This document shows positions 8,904 to 17,326 of a stretch of 64,000 bases of DNA, piece after piece (within the stretch, counting starts at the first letter, position 1; the number at the start of each line of letters is the position of its first letter). A program made the position numbers and the translations under genes. Under the pieces are notes generated by a model. The model was not told the DNA's origin. It made no database searches and saw nothing but the letters and a program-made list of their open reading frames with translations. This DNA is from BJGV01 sp964196335 (lineage in GTDB: Bacteria; Pseudomonadota; Gammaproteobacteria; Burkholderiales; Nitrosomonadaceae). Location of the stretch: contig OZ250175.1 of NCBI GenBank assembly GCA_965238155.1, forward strand, positions 620,001 through 684,000, in the 5' to 3' direction.

Positions 8904-9605
8904 TTACAGGTCTGAAAAATAGCGTGATTTGATGCGGGCAACAAAATTTATCAGATTATTTTTTGATAAACCATGATCCTTCAGTGGTGATTCAATTGGG
9001 CACCCCAAGGTATTAATTAATATTCCAAAAGCGCTGGCATCCAGAGTACTTGGTTTCTCCCCTAGAAAATAGTTATTTTCACCTAAAAAATCTGATATTG
9101 CATCAATATCTAGCATACCGATTTTAAAGATTTCTTCAGCTTTATGTCGTCCTATACCATGTCCATAAATCTGTTTATTAATTTTATTGCGAAAATAAGT
9201 AGCTGCTATGTCACGAATAACAGGTGGCATCATCCCAAAAATGGCTTTTTTATTAATTTGCCAGTTTGCATCCGTATATTGCCATCTCGAGTACATTGTG
9301 GCCCAATATAAATGCTCTTCAAGCAACCGTTGCATTGCTAAGGATAGCGCCTGCTCCTTATTATTTAGTGCTTCATCAAGATTCTTATAATTTGCTTTCA
9401 GATAGTGGATGATGAATTGCGAGTCTCCTAATTTAGCGTGGTTATCTTCTATATAAGGTAGTTTTCCCTTTGGGGCAGTTAACGGAAGGGTTGGTTTAAT
9501 TTCATACTCGATGCCAGCCATACGCAGATATGTTTCTATCTTGCAACAGAAATGACTAAGGTTAGGTATGCCCCATGTGCGTTCTAATTGGTAGAGCCTT
9601 AACAT
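8904..9605 (-). CDS. Glutathione S-transferase family protein (FAXC/metaxin-like)
   Basis: A 233-residue protein with a thioredoxin-like N-terminal half (MLRLYQLERTWGIPNLSHFCCKIETYLRMAGIEYE) and an all-helical C-terminal half containing FLGEKPSTLDASAFG, the hallmark of the GST C-terminal domain in the failed-axon/metaxin branch. Its substrate is not predictable. The minus strand carries AGGAGCTTCTGTA before the ATG, a good ribosome binding site. A plausible promoter and a G-rich palindrome lie between this gene and tRNA-Arg. It reads toward cycA, 317 bases away. Confidence 0.85.
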   Translation of the reverse strand: MLRLYQLERTWGIPNLSHFCCKIETYLRMAGIEYEIKPTLPLTAPKGKLPYIEDNHAKLGDSQFIIHYLKANYKNLDEALNNKEQALSLAMQRLLEEHLYWATMYSRWQYTDANWQINKKAIFGMMPPVIRDIAATYFRNKINKQIYGHGIGRHKAEEIFKIGMLDIDAISDFLGENNYFLGEKPSTLDASAFGILINTLGCPIESPLKDHGLSKNNLINFVARIKSRYFSDL

Positions 9606-9670
9606 TACAGAAGCTCCTGTTAGTAGTATGTATGACTAAAATTTAAAATCGTAAAGGAGTAATACTACTT

Positions 9671-9736
9671 TACCCCGGGGGGTATCCCTGCAGCATAGAT
9701 TGAAGGTATTATACTGAGTTATATTACAAAGTTTAA
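9671..9736 (-). promoter_or_regulatory. Putative promoter and palindromic operator before the GST gene
   Basis: On the minus strand a TTAAAC (9731-9736) and a perfect TATAAT (9708-9713) are separated by 17 bases, a good sigma70 promoter that points to the GST gene. About 24 bases after the -10 lies TACCCCGGGGGGTA (9671-9684): six-base arms TACCCC/GGGGTA around GG. C/G-tract palindromes bounded by TA are typical operators of CsoR/RcnR/FrmR-type repressors, so metal or aldehyde control is possible. That link is by analogy only. Confidence 0.45.
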
Positions 9737-9740
9737 TGAA

Positions 9741-9817
9741 TGGCGCGCCCAACACGATTCGAACGTGTGACCCCCGCCTTCGGAGGGCGGTACTCTATCC
9801 AGCTGAGCTATGGGCGC
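9741..9817 (-). tRNA. tRNA-Arg (anticodon CCG)
   Basis: On the minus strand a complete cloverleaf of 77 bases: acceptor GCGCCCA pairs with TGGGCGC, the anticodon stem CCGCC/GGCGG holds the loop CTCCGAA with CCG at positions 34-36, and the T arm ACACG-TTCGAAT-CGTGT is canonical. Discriminator G and an encoded CCA end the gene at 9741. CCG reads the CGG arginine codon. No integrase or duplicated 3' end is seen nearby, so I find no sign that this tRNA is an attachment site here. Confidence 0.97.
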
Positions 9818-9982
9818 TATTAATTTGATAGTGTGGCAGATATTATATTTGGCAACAATAGCACATTTTGGTGTGCTTCCTGTCCTACGTAGTTGATATG
9901 TATTTTTTGTATCAGACAGGATGTAGTCATCTAACTTTACCTCATTCTTAATTATGAGGTTTATTGAAAGGAAAGGTACGTT

Positions 9983-10522
9983 GTGAGCAATAATGAAGAA
10001 AACTCCTCGGGCATAGAAACACCGAAACAGTTAATTACGGTTGTTCTTTGTGCCTTTGTGTTTCCGATCACGATAATTGTGTTGTTGGCTCAGTATGCGT
10101 CTGGAGGAATCTCTCCGGATAAAAGTGACCCGGCTTTGTCTAAGGAGGTTGTAGCTAAGCGACTTAAGCCGGTAGGCTCATTAGTACTGACAAATTTATC
10201 GCCACAGGCTGGAAGTGTACAAAATAAAAAAACCGTCCCAGCAAAATCCATGGCACCCCCGGCAGTAGTTTCTGGCGGACCAGGCAAAGTCCAGACAATT
10301 TATTCTGCCAGTTGTTCTGCCTGTCATGCAAGTGGAGCTGCAGGCGCTCCTAAATTAGGAGATAAACAGGCATGGGCTCCACGTATAAAGAGTGGAAGTG
10401 AAGTACTTTATAACAGTGCAATCAAAGGTAAGAAAGCAATGCCACCAAAAGGTGGTAATGTTAGTTTGTCAAATGAAGATGTTAAGGCAGTAGTAGATTA
10501 TATGGTGAGTAAAGCTGAGTAA
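9983..10522 (+). CDS. Membrane-anchored c5-type monohaem cytochrome c
   Basis: A small electron carrier held in the membrane. The 179-residue protein has a short cytoplasmic N-terminus, one uncleaved membrane segment at about residues 17-36, a Pro/Ala-rich linker and a C-terminal cytochrome c5 domain with CSACH at 111-115 and the likely axial methionine in KAMPPKGG (M153). The start is GTG, chosen because GAAAGGAAAGG lies about 6 bases upstream. An intrinsic terminator follows 25 bases after the stop, so it is probably a single-gene unit. Its partner oxidase is not evident in this window. Confidence 0.9.
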   Translation: MSNNEENSSGIETPKQLITVVLCAFVFPITIIVLLAQYASGGISPDKSDPALSKEVVAKRLKPVGSLVLTNLSPQAGSVQNKKTVPAKSMAPPAVVSGGPGKVQTIYSASCSACHASGAAGAPKLGDKQAWAPRIKSGSEVLYNSAIKGKKAMPPKGGNVSLSNEDVKAVVDYMVSKAE

Positions 10523-10546
10523 ATCTTGTGGAATTTAATATCTGAA

Positions 10547-10580
10547 AATAAGGGGTAGCTATGGGCTGCCCCTTATTTTT
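10547..10580 (+). terminator. Intrinsic terminator after the c5-type cytochrome
   Basis: AATAAGGGGTAGC pairs with GCTGCCCCTTATT with a four-base loop, followed by a run of T. The stem is strong and GC-rich against an AT-rich background, and it sits between the cytochrome gene and apaH. Confidence 0.85.
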
Positions 10581-10597
10581 AGTAGGGCATATTATTT

Positions 10598-11431
10598 ATG
10601 GCTACTTATGCAGTCGGTGATATTCAAGGTAGTTACAATGAGTTTAGGCGGCTCCTTGATTTAATCAATTTTAATTCAAAAGATAAACTGTGGTTGGTCG
10701 GGGACATTGTCAATCGAGGACCAGATTCTCTTCTTCTTCTGCGTTTTCTCAGAACAATAAGTGATGTGGTCGTTGCCGTACTAGGAAATCATGATTTGCA
10801 TCTGCTTATGGTTGCAGAGGATTGTGCTAAGGCGCAACCCGGCGACACTTTGCAGGATATTCTCAATGCACCTGATCGAGATGAATTACTTCATTGGTTA
10901 AGGCATCAGAGGTTGCTGTATGTTTCCGGTGAATATGTCATGGTACATGCCGGTTTATTACCGTCATGGAATGTAAAGCTAGCTGCAGAGCTGGCACAGG
11001 AAGTTGAATCTTTTTTACATGACGAGGATCAAAAGAATTTTCGCAAATTTTGTTCTTATATGTATGGTAATCAACCTGATCAATGGAACAGCAACCTAAA
11101 AGGTTATGAACGTATACGAGTGATTATCAATGCTATGACACGTATGCGCGTATGTACTCATAACGGGAGAATGGATTTTATTTTTAAAGGTCGGACAGAG
11201 GATATTCCGGTTGGCTATTTGCCTTGGTTTGATGTGCCGGGCAGGGTTAGTAAAGAAGCAACTGTTATCTGCGGTCATTGGTCTGCACTTTCTTTGCAGG
11301 TGAAAAGTAATTTGATTGCACTGGATACAGGTTGCATGTGGGGTGGAAGCCTTACAGCTATTCGGCTGGAAGACAGGAAGATTTTCCAGGTGCCTTGTGC
11401 GACGGTATTTGAAGGGACAGCGCATGAGTAA
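10598..11431 (+). CDS. apaH: Symmetrical diadenosine tetraphosphatase
   Basis: Metal-dependent hydrolase that splits Ap4A to two ADP and can decap Np4-capped RNA. At 277 residues it is full length. The calcineurin-type phosphoesterase motifs are present: GDIQG near residue 7, GDIVNRGP near 37-44, GNHD near 66 and later HAGLLP and CGHWSAL. There is no strong Shine-Dalgarno before the ATG. Its last 74 bases overlap the 3' end of the convergent acyltransferase gene on the other strand. Confidence 0.95.
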   Translation: MATYAVGDIQGSYNEFRRLLDLINFNSKDKLWLVGDIVNRGPDSLLLLRFLRTISDVVVAVLGNHDLHLLMVAEDCAKAQPGDTLQDILNAPDRDELLHWLRHQRLLYVSGEYVMVHAGLLPSWNVKLAAELAQEVESFLHDEDQKNFRKFCSYMYGNQPDQWNSNLKGYERIRVIINAMTRMRVCTHNGRMDFIFKGRTEDIPVGYLPWFDVPGRVSKEATVICGHWSALSLQVKSNLIALDTGCMWGGSLTAIRLEDRKIFQVPCATVFEGTAHE

Positions 11432-12158
11432 TAACTTGTTGAGTAGCACGGGCAAGTTCCCGACGATTCTTTCCACTGCTGTTAACGGGATCAGAAAATA
11501 TCAATTCAACTTCAATCCATGGCTGTTGGAGTATCTGTCTTAATGATTCAAGTAATGAAACACCAACGTATACAGCTGCTTTACTAACTTCTCCTGACGC
11601 ATCGTGGTAACGAATTGCTACCGGGTATAATGCGGCTTCAACTGTAACAGCAGATTGTAATAGTGATGCATGAAAATGCTTAACTGTAGTTCCGTCGCTG
11701 GTTGTACCCTCCGGGAATACCGCGACAAGATCTCCGGTAGTTAGTGCATTACCAATATCCTGATTAATACGTACAATATCAGTAATTTTTGTACGCTCGA
11801 TGAACAAAGTTCCTACATTTCGGCTTAACCAACCAAGTAATGGCCAGCTTCGAATTTCTGATTTAGCAACAAAACGGGAAGGACAAACTGTATTCAGAGA
11901 ATATACATCTAACCAGGACACGTGATTAGCTACCAGCATTACCGGTTGATCCTTAGCAACAGGTAGAGCACCGCTTAAGCGTAATCTGATAGAGAGAATA
12001 GCAAGCAGGCCCACGGACCAATTTTTATTCATGCGTTTTTGAGCTGGTTGGCTGAGATGTGGATAAAGTGCAGATTGTGCTAATCCTGAAATGATATGAA
12101 ATATCAGACGACCGGCACGATAAATTCGTGTCAATTTACTAGTAGTGGCGTTGCTCAT
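11358..12158 (-). CDS. Lysophospholipid (1-acyl-glycerol-3-phosphate) acyltransferase, PlsC family
   Basis: Membrane enzyme that transfers an acyl chain to a lysophospholipid, or possibly to another acceptor such as an aminolipid. The 266-residue protein shows the NHxxxxD-type motif as NHVSWLD near residue 93-99, an FIERT motif and the FPEGTTSDG motif that binds the phosphate. An N-terminal hydrophobic stretch precedes the first motif. It is convergent with apaH and overlaps its 3' end by 74 bases. Several paralogues of PlsC exist in Proteobacteria, so I give no symbol. Confidence 0.88.
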   Translation of the reverse strand: MSNATTSKLTRIYRAGRLIFHIISGLAQSALYPHLSQPAQKRMNKNWSVGLLAILSIRLRLSGALPVAKDQPVMLVANHVSWLDVYSLNTVCPSRFVAKSEIRSWPLLGWLSRNVGTLFIERTKITDIVRINQDIGNALTTGDLVAVFPEGTTSDGTTVKHFHASLLQSAVTVEAALYPVAIRYHDASGEVSKAAVYVGVSLLESLRQILQQPWIEVELIFSDPVNSSGKNRRELARATQQVITHALSLQIPSHKAPGKSSCLPAE

Positions 12159-12345
12159 ATCCTATTATCACATCAATAGTGGTGAAAAGTCTTGAGATTG
12201 GCTGATAGTGTTTTTAAAATATATTACTTGTAAGTAACTAACAGAATCTATAATTGTCCTGTTATAGGCATAACCGGCTTATCAATACAGATATAACATA
12301 CTTAATAAGAGTTCTGAATAGAATTCTTTCTATGGTAAATATTTA

Positions 12346-13281
12346 TTATGAAATACGACTACCAAATGTTTCAAAATATCGCTGAGCAATTTCTTCGCTG
12401 CTAAAATTATGATTTTGTCCCCCGCGCTGTGCAATTTTCAACGCCCCCATAAGCGAACCAAGTTGTCCGGTTGTCTGCCAGTCCATTTCATTAGCAATGC
12501 CATATAGTAATCCCGCACGGTAAGCGTCACCACATCCTGTTGGGTCAACCTGTTCATCTGACTCTACACATGGAATTTCAATTTGTTTATCATTGGAAAA
12601 AATAACAGATCCTTGTGCCCCCTTTGTGACAACTAATCCTTTAACAAGCTTTGCAAGCTCTTGTAATGTGCATCCAGTTCGTTCTTGTAGTAACTGACCT
12701 TCATAGTCGTTAACAGTGACATAATCTGCTTTTTTAATAAAATCATGTAACTCTGTACCACTAAACATTGGTAGTCCCTGGCCGGGATCAAATAAGAAAG
12801 GAATTCCAGATTCATAAAACTCTCTTGCATGTTGTAACATACCATCACGCCCATCCGGAGAAACGATACCAAGTCCGATATCTTTTGCATCAGGCACATG
12901 ATTCTGATGTGAAAAATTCATTGCACCGGGATGAAACGCTGTAATTTGATTATCTGCCAAGTCAGTTGTTATAAATGCTTGTGCAGTAAAAGTATCTTTC
13001 ACATGTTTGATATGAGTCTGCACCAGGTTTAATTTTTCCAGCCGATGAGCATATGGCTGATAGTCGTCACCCACTGCTGCCATAATAAGTGGTGCCCCAC
13101 CAATCATCTGTAGGTTATAGGCAATATTACCAGCACAACCACCAAACTCGCGTCGCATATCCGGGACCAGAAAAGCCACATTCAGAATATGGATTTTTTC
13201 AGGTAAGATATGATTTTTAAAATGATCATGGAACACCATGATGGTATCGTATGCAATGGATCCGCAAATGAGAGTACGCAT
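12346..13281 (-). CDS. PfkB-family carbohydrate/nucleoside kinase (adenosine kinase-like)
   Basis: Cytoplasmic ribokinase-fold kinase. In 311 residues it has the N-terminal signature GGCAGNIAYNL near residue 48 and the C-terminal signature DPTGCGDAYRAGLLYG near residue 247, whose aspartate is the catalytic base. The family contains adenosine, ribose and fructose kinases. The N-terminus (LICGSIAYDTIMVF) resembles bacterial proteins annotated as adenosine kinase, but the substrate cannot be fixed from sequence. It is followed by no obvious terminator and lies 118 bases downstream of gcvPB, possibly in the same transcript. Confidence 0.85.
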   Translation of the reverse strand: MRTLICGSIAYDTIMVFHDHFKNHILPEKIHILNVAFLVPDMRREFGGCAGNIAYNLQMIGGAPLIMAAVGDDYQPYAHRLEKLNLVQTHIKHVKDTFTAQAFITTDLADNQITAFHPGAMNFSHQNHVPDAKDIGLGIVSPDGRDGMLQHAREFYESGIPFLFDPGQGLPMFSGTELHDFIKKADYVTVNDYEGQLLQERTGCTLQELAKLVKGLVVTKGAQGSVIFSNDKQIEIPCVESDEQVDPTGCGDAYRAGLLYGIANEMDWQTTGQLGSLMGALKIAQRGGQNHNFSSEEIAQRYFETFGSRIS

Positions 13282-13399
13282 AGTTTTTAGTGCAGTATCA
13301 GAAATTTTATTAGTAACGGCCTGAATAGATCCAGGCTCCGGGGAGAGAGTTTTTAATAGAGATGAGGATACGGAAATTTGTCTTCATTTCAGCAAAAGT

Positions 13400-14845
13400 T
13401 TATTGTTTCCAGGTTAAATCTAATTCACGCGCAGCTTTAACATCATCTAATCTTTGCAGGCTGGTAGTGTGAGGTGCGTTCTTTAATATTTCCGGGTTTG
13501 TATATGCTTCTTCTAAGATTTCTTTCATAGATAAAACAAAAGCATCAAGGGTTTCTTTAGATTCAGTTTCAGCCGGCTCTATTAGTAAGCATTCAGGAAC
13601 CAGAAGCGGAAAATAAGTAGTAGGGGCATGGAAACCTTTGTCAATTAACCGTTTAGCTACATCCATTGCGGTTATACCGGTTTTTTCTTTCAGATCTTTT
13701 AATGTGACAATAAATTCATGACTGGCCCTGCGATTAGGATAGGCTATTTCAAATCCTGCTTTACTCAATTCTTTCATCAGGTAATTTGCATTGAGAGTAG
13801 CAAACTCAGCTACACGATGCATGCCTTCTGCTCCTAGCAAACGAGAATAAATATATGCTCTTAACAGCACTCCTGAATTCCCCATATGTGCTGAAAATCT
13901 ACCAATGGACTGAGGTATTTCTTTTTCAGTTAACCAGCGATATATGCCTTTTTCCATGGTTACCACTGGAACAGGTATGAATGGAAGCAAACGTTTTGCA
14001 ACTCCCACTGGAGCAGAACCCGGGCCACCACCGCCATGAGGAGTAGAGAATGTTTTGTGAAGGTTTATGTGAATTACATCAAACCCCATGTCACCAGGTT
14101 TTACCTTACCTAATATTGCATTGAGGTTTGCTCCGTCATAATACAATAATCCTCCTGCCTCATGGACTATTCTGCTCATTTCTGCAATGTTCTTTTCGAA
14201 TACACCAAGTGTGGAAGGATTGGTTAGCATCAATCCTGCTGTCTGAGGACCTACTGCTGCTTTCAAGGCGTCCATATCGACGTCACCTTCTTTATCAGTG
14301 GAAATTTCCACTACTTTATAGCCGCACATTACTGCTGTTGCAGGGTTGGTACCATGAGCGGCATCAGGTATGATAATTTCAGTGCGGGCATGATCTCCGC
14401 GGGATTCATGATAAGCGCGTATCATTGCCACACCAATAAGCTCGCCTTGAGCACCAGCCATTGGAGTAAGGCTTACACTTTTCATGCCGGTCACATCCTT
14501 CAGAATTTCCTGCAATTCATACATACAGGCAAGATATCCTTGTCCAGTATCTTCGGGTGCAAGCGGGTGTCGTGCAAGAAATTGAGGGAGCATGGCCAAT
14601 GAATTACATGCCCGTGGATTATATTTCATTGTACAAGAGCCAAGCGGGTAAAATTGTGTATCTATGGAAAAGTTTTTTTGCGACAGCCGGGTGTAATGCC
14701 GTACTGCATCCATTTCAGAGACCTCTGGCAGCATAAGAGGCTTTTTACGCATAAGGTTCTGTGGAATGCTTTTAGTTTTTGTTTCAGTGGCCGGAGATTG
14801 AGAATAATTGCATCTTCCGGGGCGTGAGTGTTCAAATATCAGCAT
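13400..14845 (-). CDS. gcvPB: Glycine dehydrogenase (decarboxylating) subunit 2, P-protein beta
   Basis: PLP-containing half of the split P-protein of the glycine cleavage system, which decarboxylates glycine and loads the aminomethyl group on GcvH. At 481 residues it is full length. The PLP-binding lysine is K264 in HINLHKTFSTPHGGGGPG, a strict family motif, and FYPLGSCTMKYNP near residue 65 is also conserved. It is the last gcv gene of the operon and is separated from gcvPA by tpx, an unusual arrangement. AAGGCGAG precedes the ATG by about 10 bases. Confidence 0.96.
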   Translation of the reverse strand: MLIFEHSRPGRCNYSQSPATETKTKSIPQNLMRKKPLMLPEVSEMDAVRHYTRLSQKNFSIDTQFYPLGSCTMKYNPRACNSLAMLPQFLARHPLAPEDTGQGYLACMYELQEILKDVTGMKSVSLTPMAGAQGELIGVAMIRAYHESRGDHARTEIIIPDAAHGTNPATAVMCGYKVVEISTDKEGDVDMDALKAAVGPQTAGLMLTNPSTLGVFEKNIAEMSRIVHEAGGLLYYDGANLNAILGKVKPGDMGFDVIHINLHKTFSTPHGGGGPGSAPVGVAKRLLPFIPVPVVTMEKGIYRWLTEKEIPQSIGRFSAHMGNSGVLLRAYIYSRLLGAEGMHRVAEFATLNANYLMKELSKAGFEIAYPNRRASHEFIVTLKDLKEKTGITAMDVAKRLIDKGFHAPTTYFPLLVPECLLIEPAETESKETLDAFVLSMKEILEEAYTNPEILKNAPHTTSLQRLDDVKAARELDLTWKQ

Positions 14846-14872
14846 GGTGAAATTTCTCGCCTTATCTGGAGA

Positions 14873-15367
14873 TTATTTTAAAGCAGCTAAAGCTGCATCA
14901 TAGTTTGGTTCATCTTTTATTTCTGGTACTAGTTCAGCATGAATCACATTATCGGATTCATCCAACACGATAACAGCACGTGCTGTAAGACCGGCTAAGG
15001 GACTATCACTAAGAGCAACACCATAGTTCTTCTTAAAATCCGCACCACGCATGGTAGACAATACTACTACTTTATCTAAGCCTTCAGTTGTGCAGAAGCG
15101 GCTCATTGCAAAGGGCAGATCAGCCGAAATTATTAGTACGACAGTATTACTCAGATTGCTGGCTTTTTCGTTAAATTTGCGGGTAGAAATTGCACAGACT
15201 GGTGTGTCCAGACTAGGTACTATGTTAAGTACTTTTTTCTTACCAGCAAAAGTTTCAAGTGAAGTATCATTTAAATCTTTGTCTACTAAAGAAAAAGATG
15301 GAGCTTTAGTTCCTATTTGTGGGAAATCACCTTCTATCCTGACGTTGTTACCTGCAAACGTGACCAT
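14873..15367 (-). CDS. tpx: Thiol peroxidase (atypical 2-Cys peroxiredoxin)
   Basis: Periplasmic or cytoplasmic peroxidase that reduces organic hydroperoxides and H2O2 with thioredoxin. I start at the internal ATG at 15367 (MVTFAGNNV), because AAGGAG lies 8 bases before it; this gives 164 residues, the family length, and avoids overlap with gcvPA. The peroxidatic Cys is C58 in PSLDTPVC and the resolving Cys is C92 in SRFCTTEG. It lies between the two halves of the glycine P-protein with gaps of about 27 and 35 bases, so it is almost certainly transcribed with them under the glycine riboswitch. Confidence 0.95.
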   Translation of the reverse strand: MVTFAGNNVRIEGDFPQIGTKAPSFSLVDKDLNDTSLETFAGKKKVLNIVPSLDTPVCAISTRKFNEKASNLSNTVVLIISADLPFAMSRFCTTEGLDKVVVLSTMRGADFKKNYGVALSDSPLAGLTARAVIVLDESDNVIHAELVPEIKDEPNYDAALAALK

Positions 15368-15402
15368 AATTTTCTCCTTAATTGAGAGTGAAACAGAATC
15401 AA

Positions 15403-16791
15403 TCAAAATTGCGCTGGTTCAATAGTAGATGTGCCTTGTTTAGATAATACATGGTTCAGACACTCTGTAAATTTAACCAGATCAGCCGGAATTTTTGTTT
15501 CAGTTGCGCACAATAATATTGTTTGTCCAAGTTCTGGATAGTATTCCTTTAGATCTAGTCCGGCTAAAATCTTTTGTGCCTTGAGTTTTTGTAATACATT
15601 TTCTACCGGCATTGGTAACGTTATTGCTGCTTCATGAAACAAAGATCCGCTGAAGGTTCTTTTTACTCCCTTTATAGTTTCTAGTTGCGCTACAAGAATC
15701 ATAGTATTTGCATGAGATTTCTCGGCTAGCCGCCGTAATCCTGCGGGCCCTACCAAAGCCATATAAATGGTTGCAGCTGTAACCATTAATCCCTGATTAG
15801 TGCAGATATTGGAAGTTGCTTTAGAGCGTCGTATATGTTGTTCGCGTGCTTGAAGTGTTAAGACAAAGCCAGACTTTCCATTTAAGTCTGTTGTGCGGCC
15901 TATGATACGTCCAGGCATTTGTCTGACTAATTTCTGTTTACAGGCCATAAAGCCAAAATACGGCCCACCACTAGAAAGTGGAATACCTAATGGCTGGCCT
16001 TCACCAACTGCTATATCTGCGCCTTTACTACCCCACTCACCAGGCGGGGTAAGCATTGCCAGAGCTAAGGGGTTAACTACACCAATAGCTAATGAGTTGT
16101 TGTTGTGTGCCCAATCAGTTAGTGCATCAACTTGCTCGAGTACTCCAAAGAAATTTGGTTGAGGAATAACTAGTGCCGCAATGTCCTGTCCATCAAAGGG
16201 AGTCAGGCTTTCTAAAAGCATATGACCACATTCTGTGCAGTAAGGAATTTCTATGATTTCAATATTTTGATTTTTTACAATAGTATTTACTACCTTACGA
16301 TAAACAGGATGAATCGTAGATGGCATTAATACTCGATGTGAGCTCCTGTGAGAACGTACAGCCATCAATACTGCTTCAGCTAGTGCAGAGGCACCATCGT
16401 ACATACTTGCATTTGATACATCCATGCCGGTAAGGGATGCCATCATGGTCTGGTATTCGTAAAGTAGTTGTAGTGTTCCTTGGCTTGCTTCCGCCTGATA
16501 TGGGGTATAAGAGGAATAAAATTCACCCCGAGTCGTAATTTGCCATACTGCAGCAGGAATGTGATGTTCATATGCACCTGCACCAATAAAATTGAGATAG
16601 TGACCATCTGCTTCGGCTCGTTCCGACATCAGCCTGGAGATCTCCATTTCATTCAATCCTGACGGTACTTCTTTTAATTTTCCGGTTTTTAAATCAGGTG
16701 GAATTTCATCGAATAGCTCTTCAATTGAGCTTGCGCCTATGCTTGCAAGCATCGCAGTTACATCTTCTTTGGTATGTGGAATGTATGGCAT
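15403..16791 (-). CDS. gcvPA: Glycine dehydrogenase (decarboxylating) subunit 1, P-protein alpha
   Basis: Partner of GcvPB in the heterotetrameric P-protein. The protein begins MPYIPHTKEDVTAMLASIG, the standard start for this subunit, at the ATG at 16791 with GAAG upstream; a TTG 12 bases further out would add four residues and is less likely. The remaining sequence shows family landmarks such as FIGAGAYEHHIPAAV and TSNICTNQGL. It has 462 residues and no PLP lysine, as expected for the alpha subunit. It lies 103 bases after gcvH. Confidence 0.96.
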   Translation of the reverse strand: MPYIPHTKEDVTAMLASIGASSIEELFDEIPPDLKTGKLKEVPSGLNEMEISRLMSERAEADGHYLNFIGAGAYEHHIPAAVWQITTRGEFYSSYTPYQAEASQGTLQLLYEYQTMMASLTGMDVSNASMYDGASALAEAVLMAVRSHRSSHRVLMPSTIHPVYRKVVNTIVKNQNIEIIEIPYCTECGHMLLESLTPFDGQDIAALVIPQPNFFGVLEQVDALTDWAHNNNSLAIGVVNPLALAMLTPPGEWGSKGADIAVGEGQPLGIPLSSGGPYFGFMACKQKLVRQMPGRIIGRTTDLNGKSGFVLTLQAREQHIRRSKATSNICTNQGLMVTAATIYMALVGPAGLRRLAEKSHANTMILVAQLETIKGVKRTFSGSLFHEAAITLPMPVENVLQKLKAQKILAGLDLKEYYPELGQTILLCATETKIPADLVKFTECLNHVLSKQGTSTIEPAQF

Positions 16792-16894
16792 AGTCTGCTT
16801 CAATAAATCGTATTTAATAAGTATTCAATATAAATACTGGAAGATAATACATGGAGTGTTATCTATTCAGCATTTATTTCTTGTTACAACCTTT

Positions 16895-17284
16895 TCAATG
16901 TGTTTCACTTTCTAGAACTTTCTGATACCCAGCTGAGTCGAGCAGGTCATTTAGGTCTTCTATATTAGAAGGTTTTATTTTATACAGCCATGCTGAATAG
17001 GCATCTTCATTAATTTTTTCTGGCGCTGATTCAAGTTCAGGATTGGTTGTAATCACTTCTCCTGATATTGGTGCATACACGTCAGCAGCTGCTTTAACTG
17101 ATTCAACAACTGCACACTCTTCTCCTTGTTTGAGATGACGCCCTACTTGCGGGATTTCTACAAATACCATATCACCAAGTAACCCCTGGGCATGATTTGT
17201 AATTCCAGTCGTAGCAGTACCGTCTTCTTCAAGCTTTACCCATTCGTGGGATTTTGTATATTTAAGATGGGTTGGAATATTCAT
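16895..17284 (-). CDS. gcvH: Glycine cleavage system H protein
   Basis: Lipoyl carrier that shuttles the aminomethyl intermediate between P, T and L proteins. It has 129 residues, the normal length, and the lipoylated lysine is K64 in CAVVESVKAAADVYAP. The ATG is preceded by CGGAGCATAGAC, a good ribosome binding site. It sits 42 bases after gcvT in the operon. The L-protein (lpd) is not in the window. Confidence 0.97.
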   Translation of the reverse strand: MNIPTHLKYTKSHEWVKLEEDGTATTGITNHAQGLLGDMVFVEIPQVGRHLKQGEECAVVESVKAAADVYAPISGEVITTNPELESAPEKINEDAYSAWLYKIKPSNIEDLNDLLDSAGYQKVLESETH

Positions 17285-17326
17285 GTCTATGCTCCGATAT
17301 TAAATAATGTCATTTTATAATTCAGT

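Noticed and set aside
9741..9817. tRNA-Arg as an integration site of a mobile element
   Set aside because: No integrase gene, no direct repeat of the tRNA 3' end and no island-like gene content were found near it.
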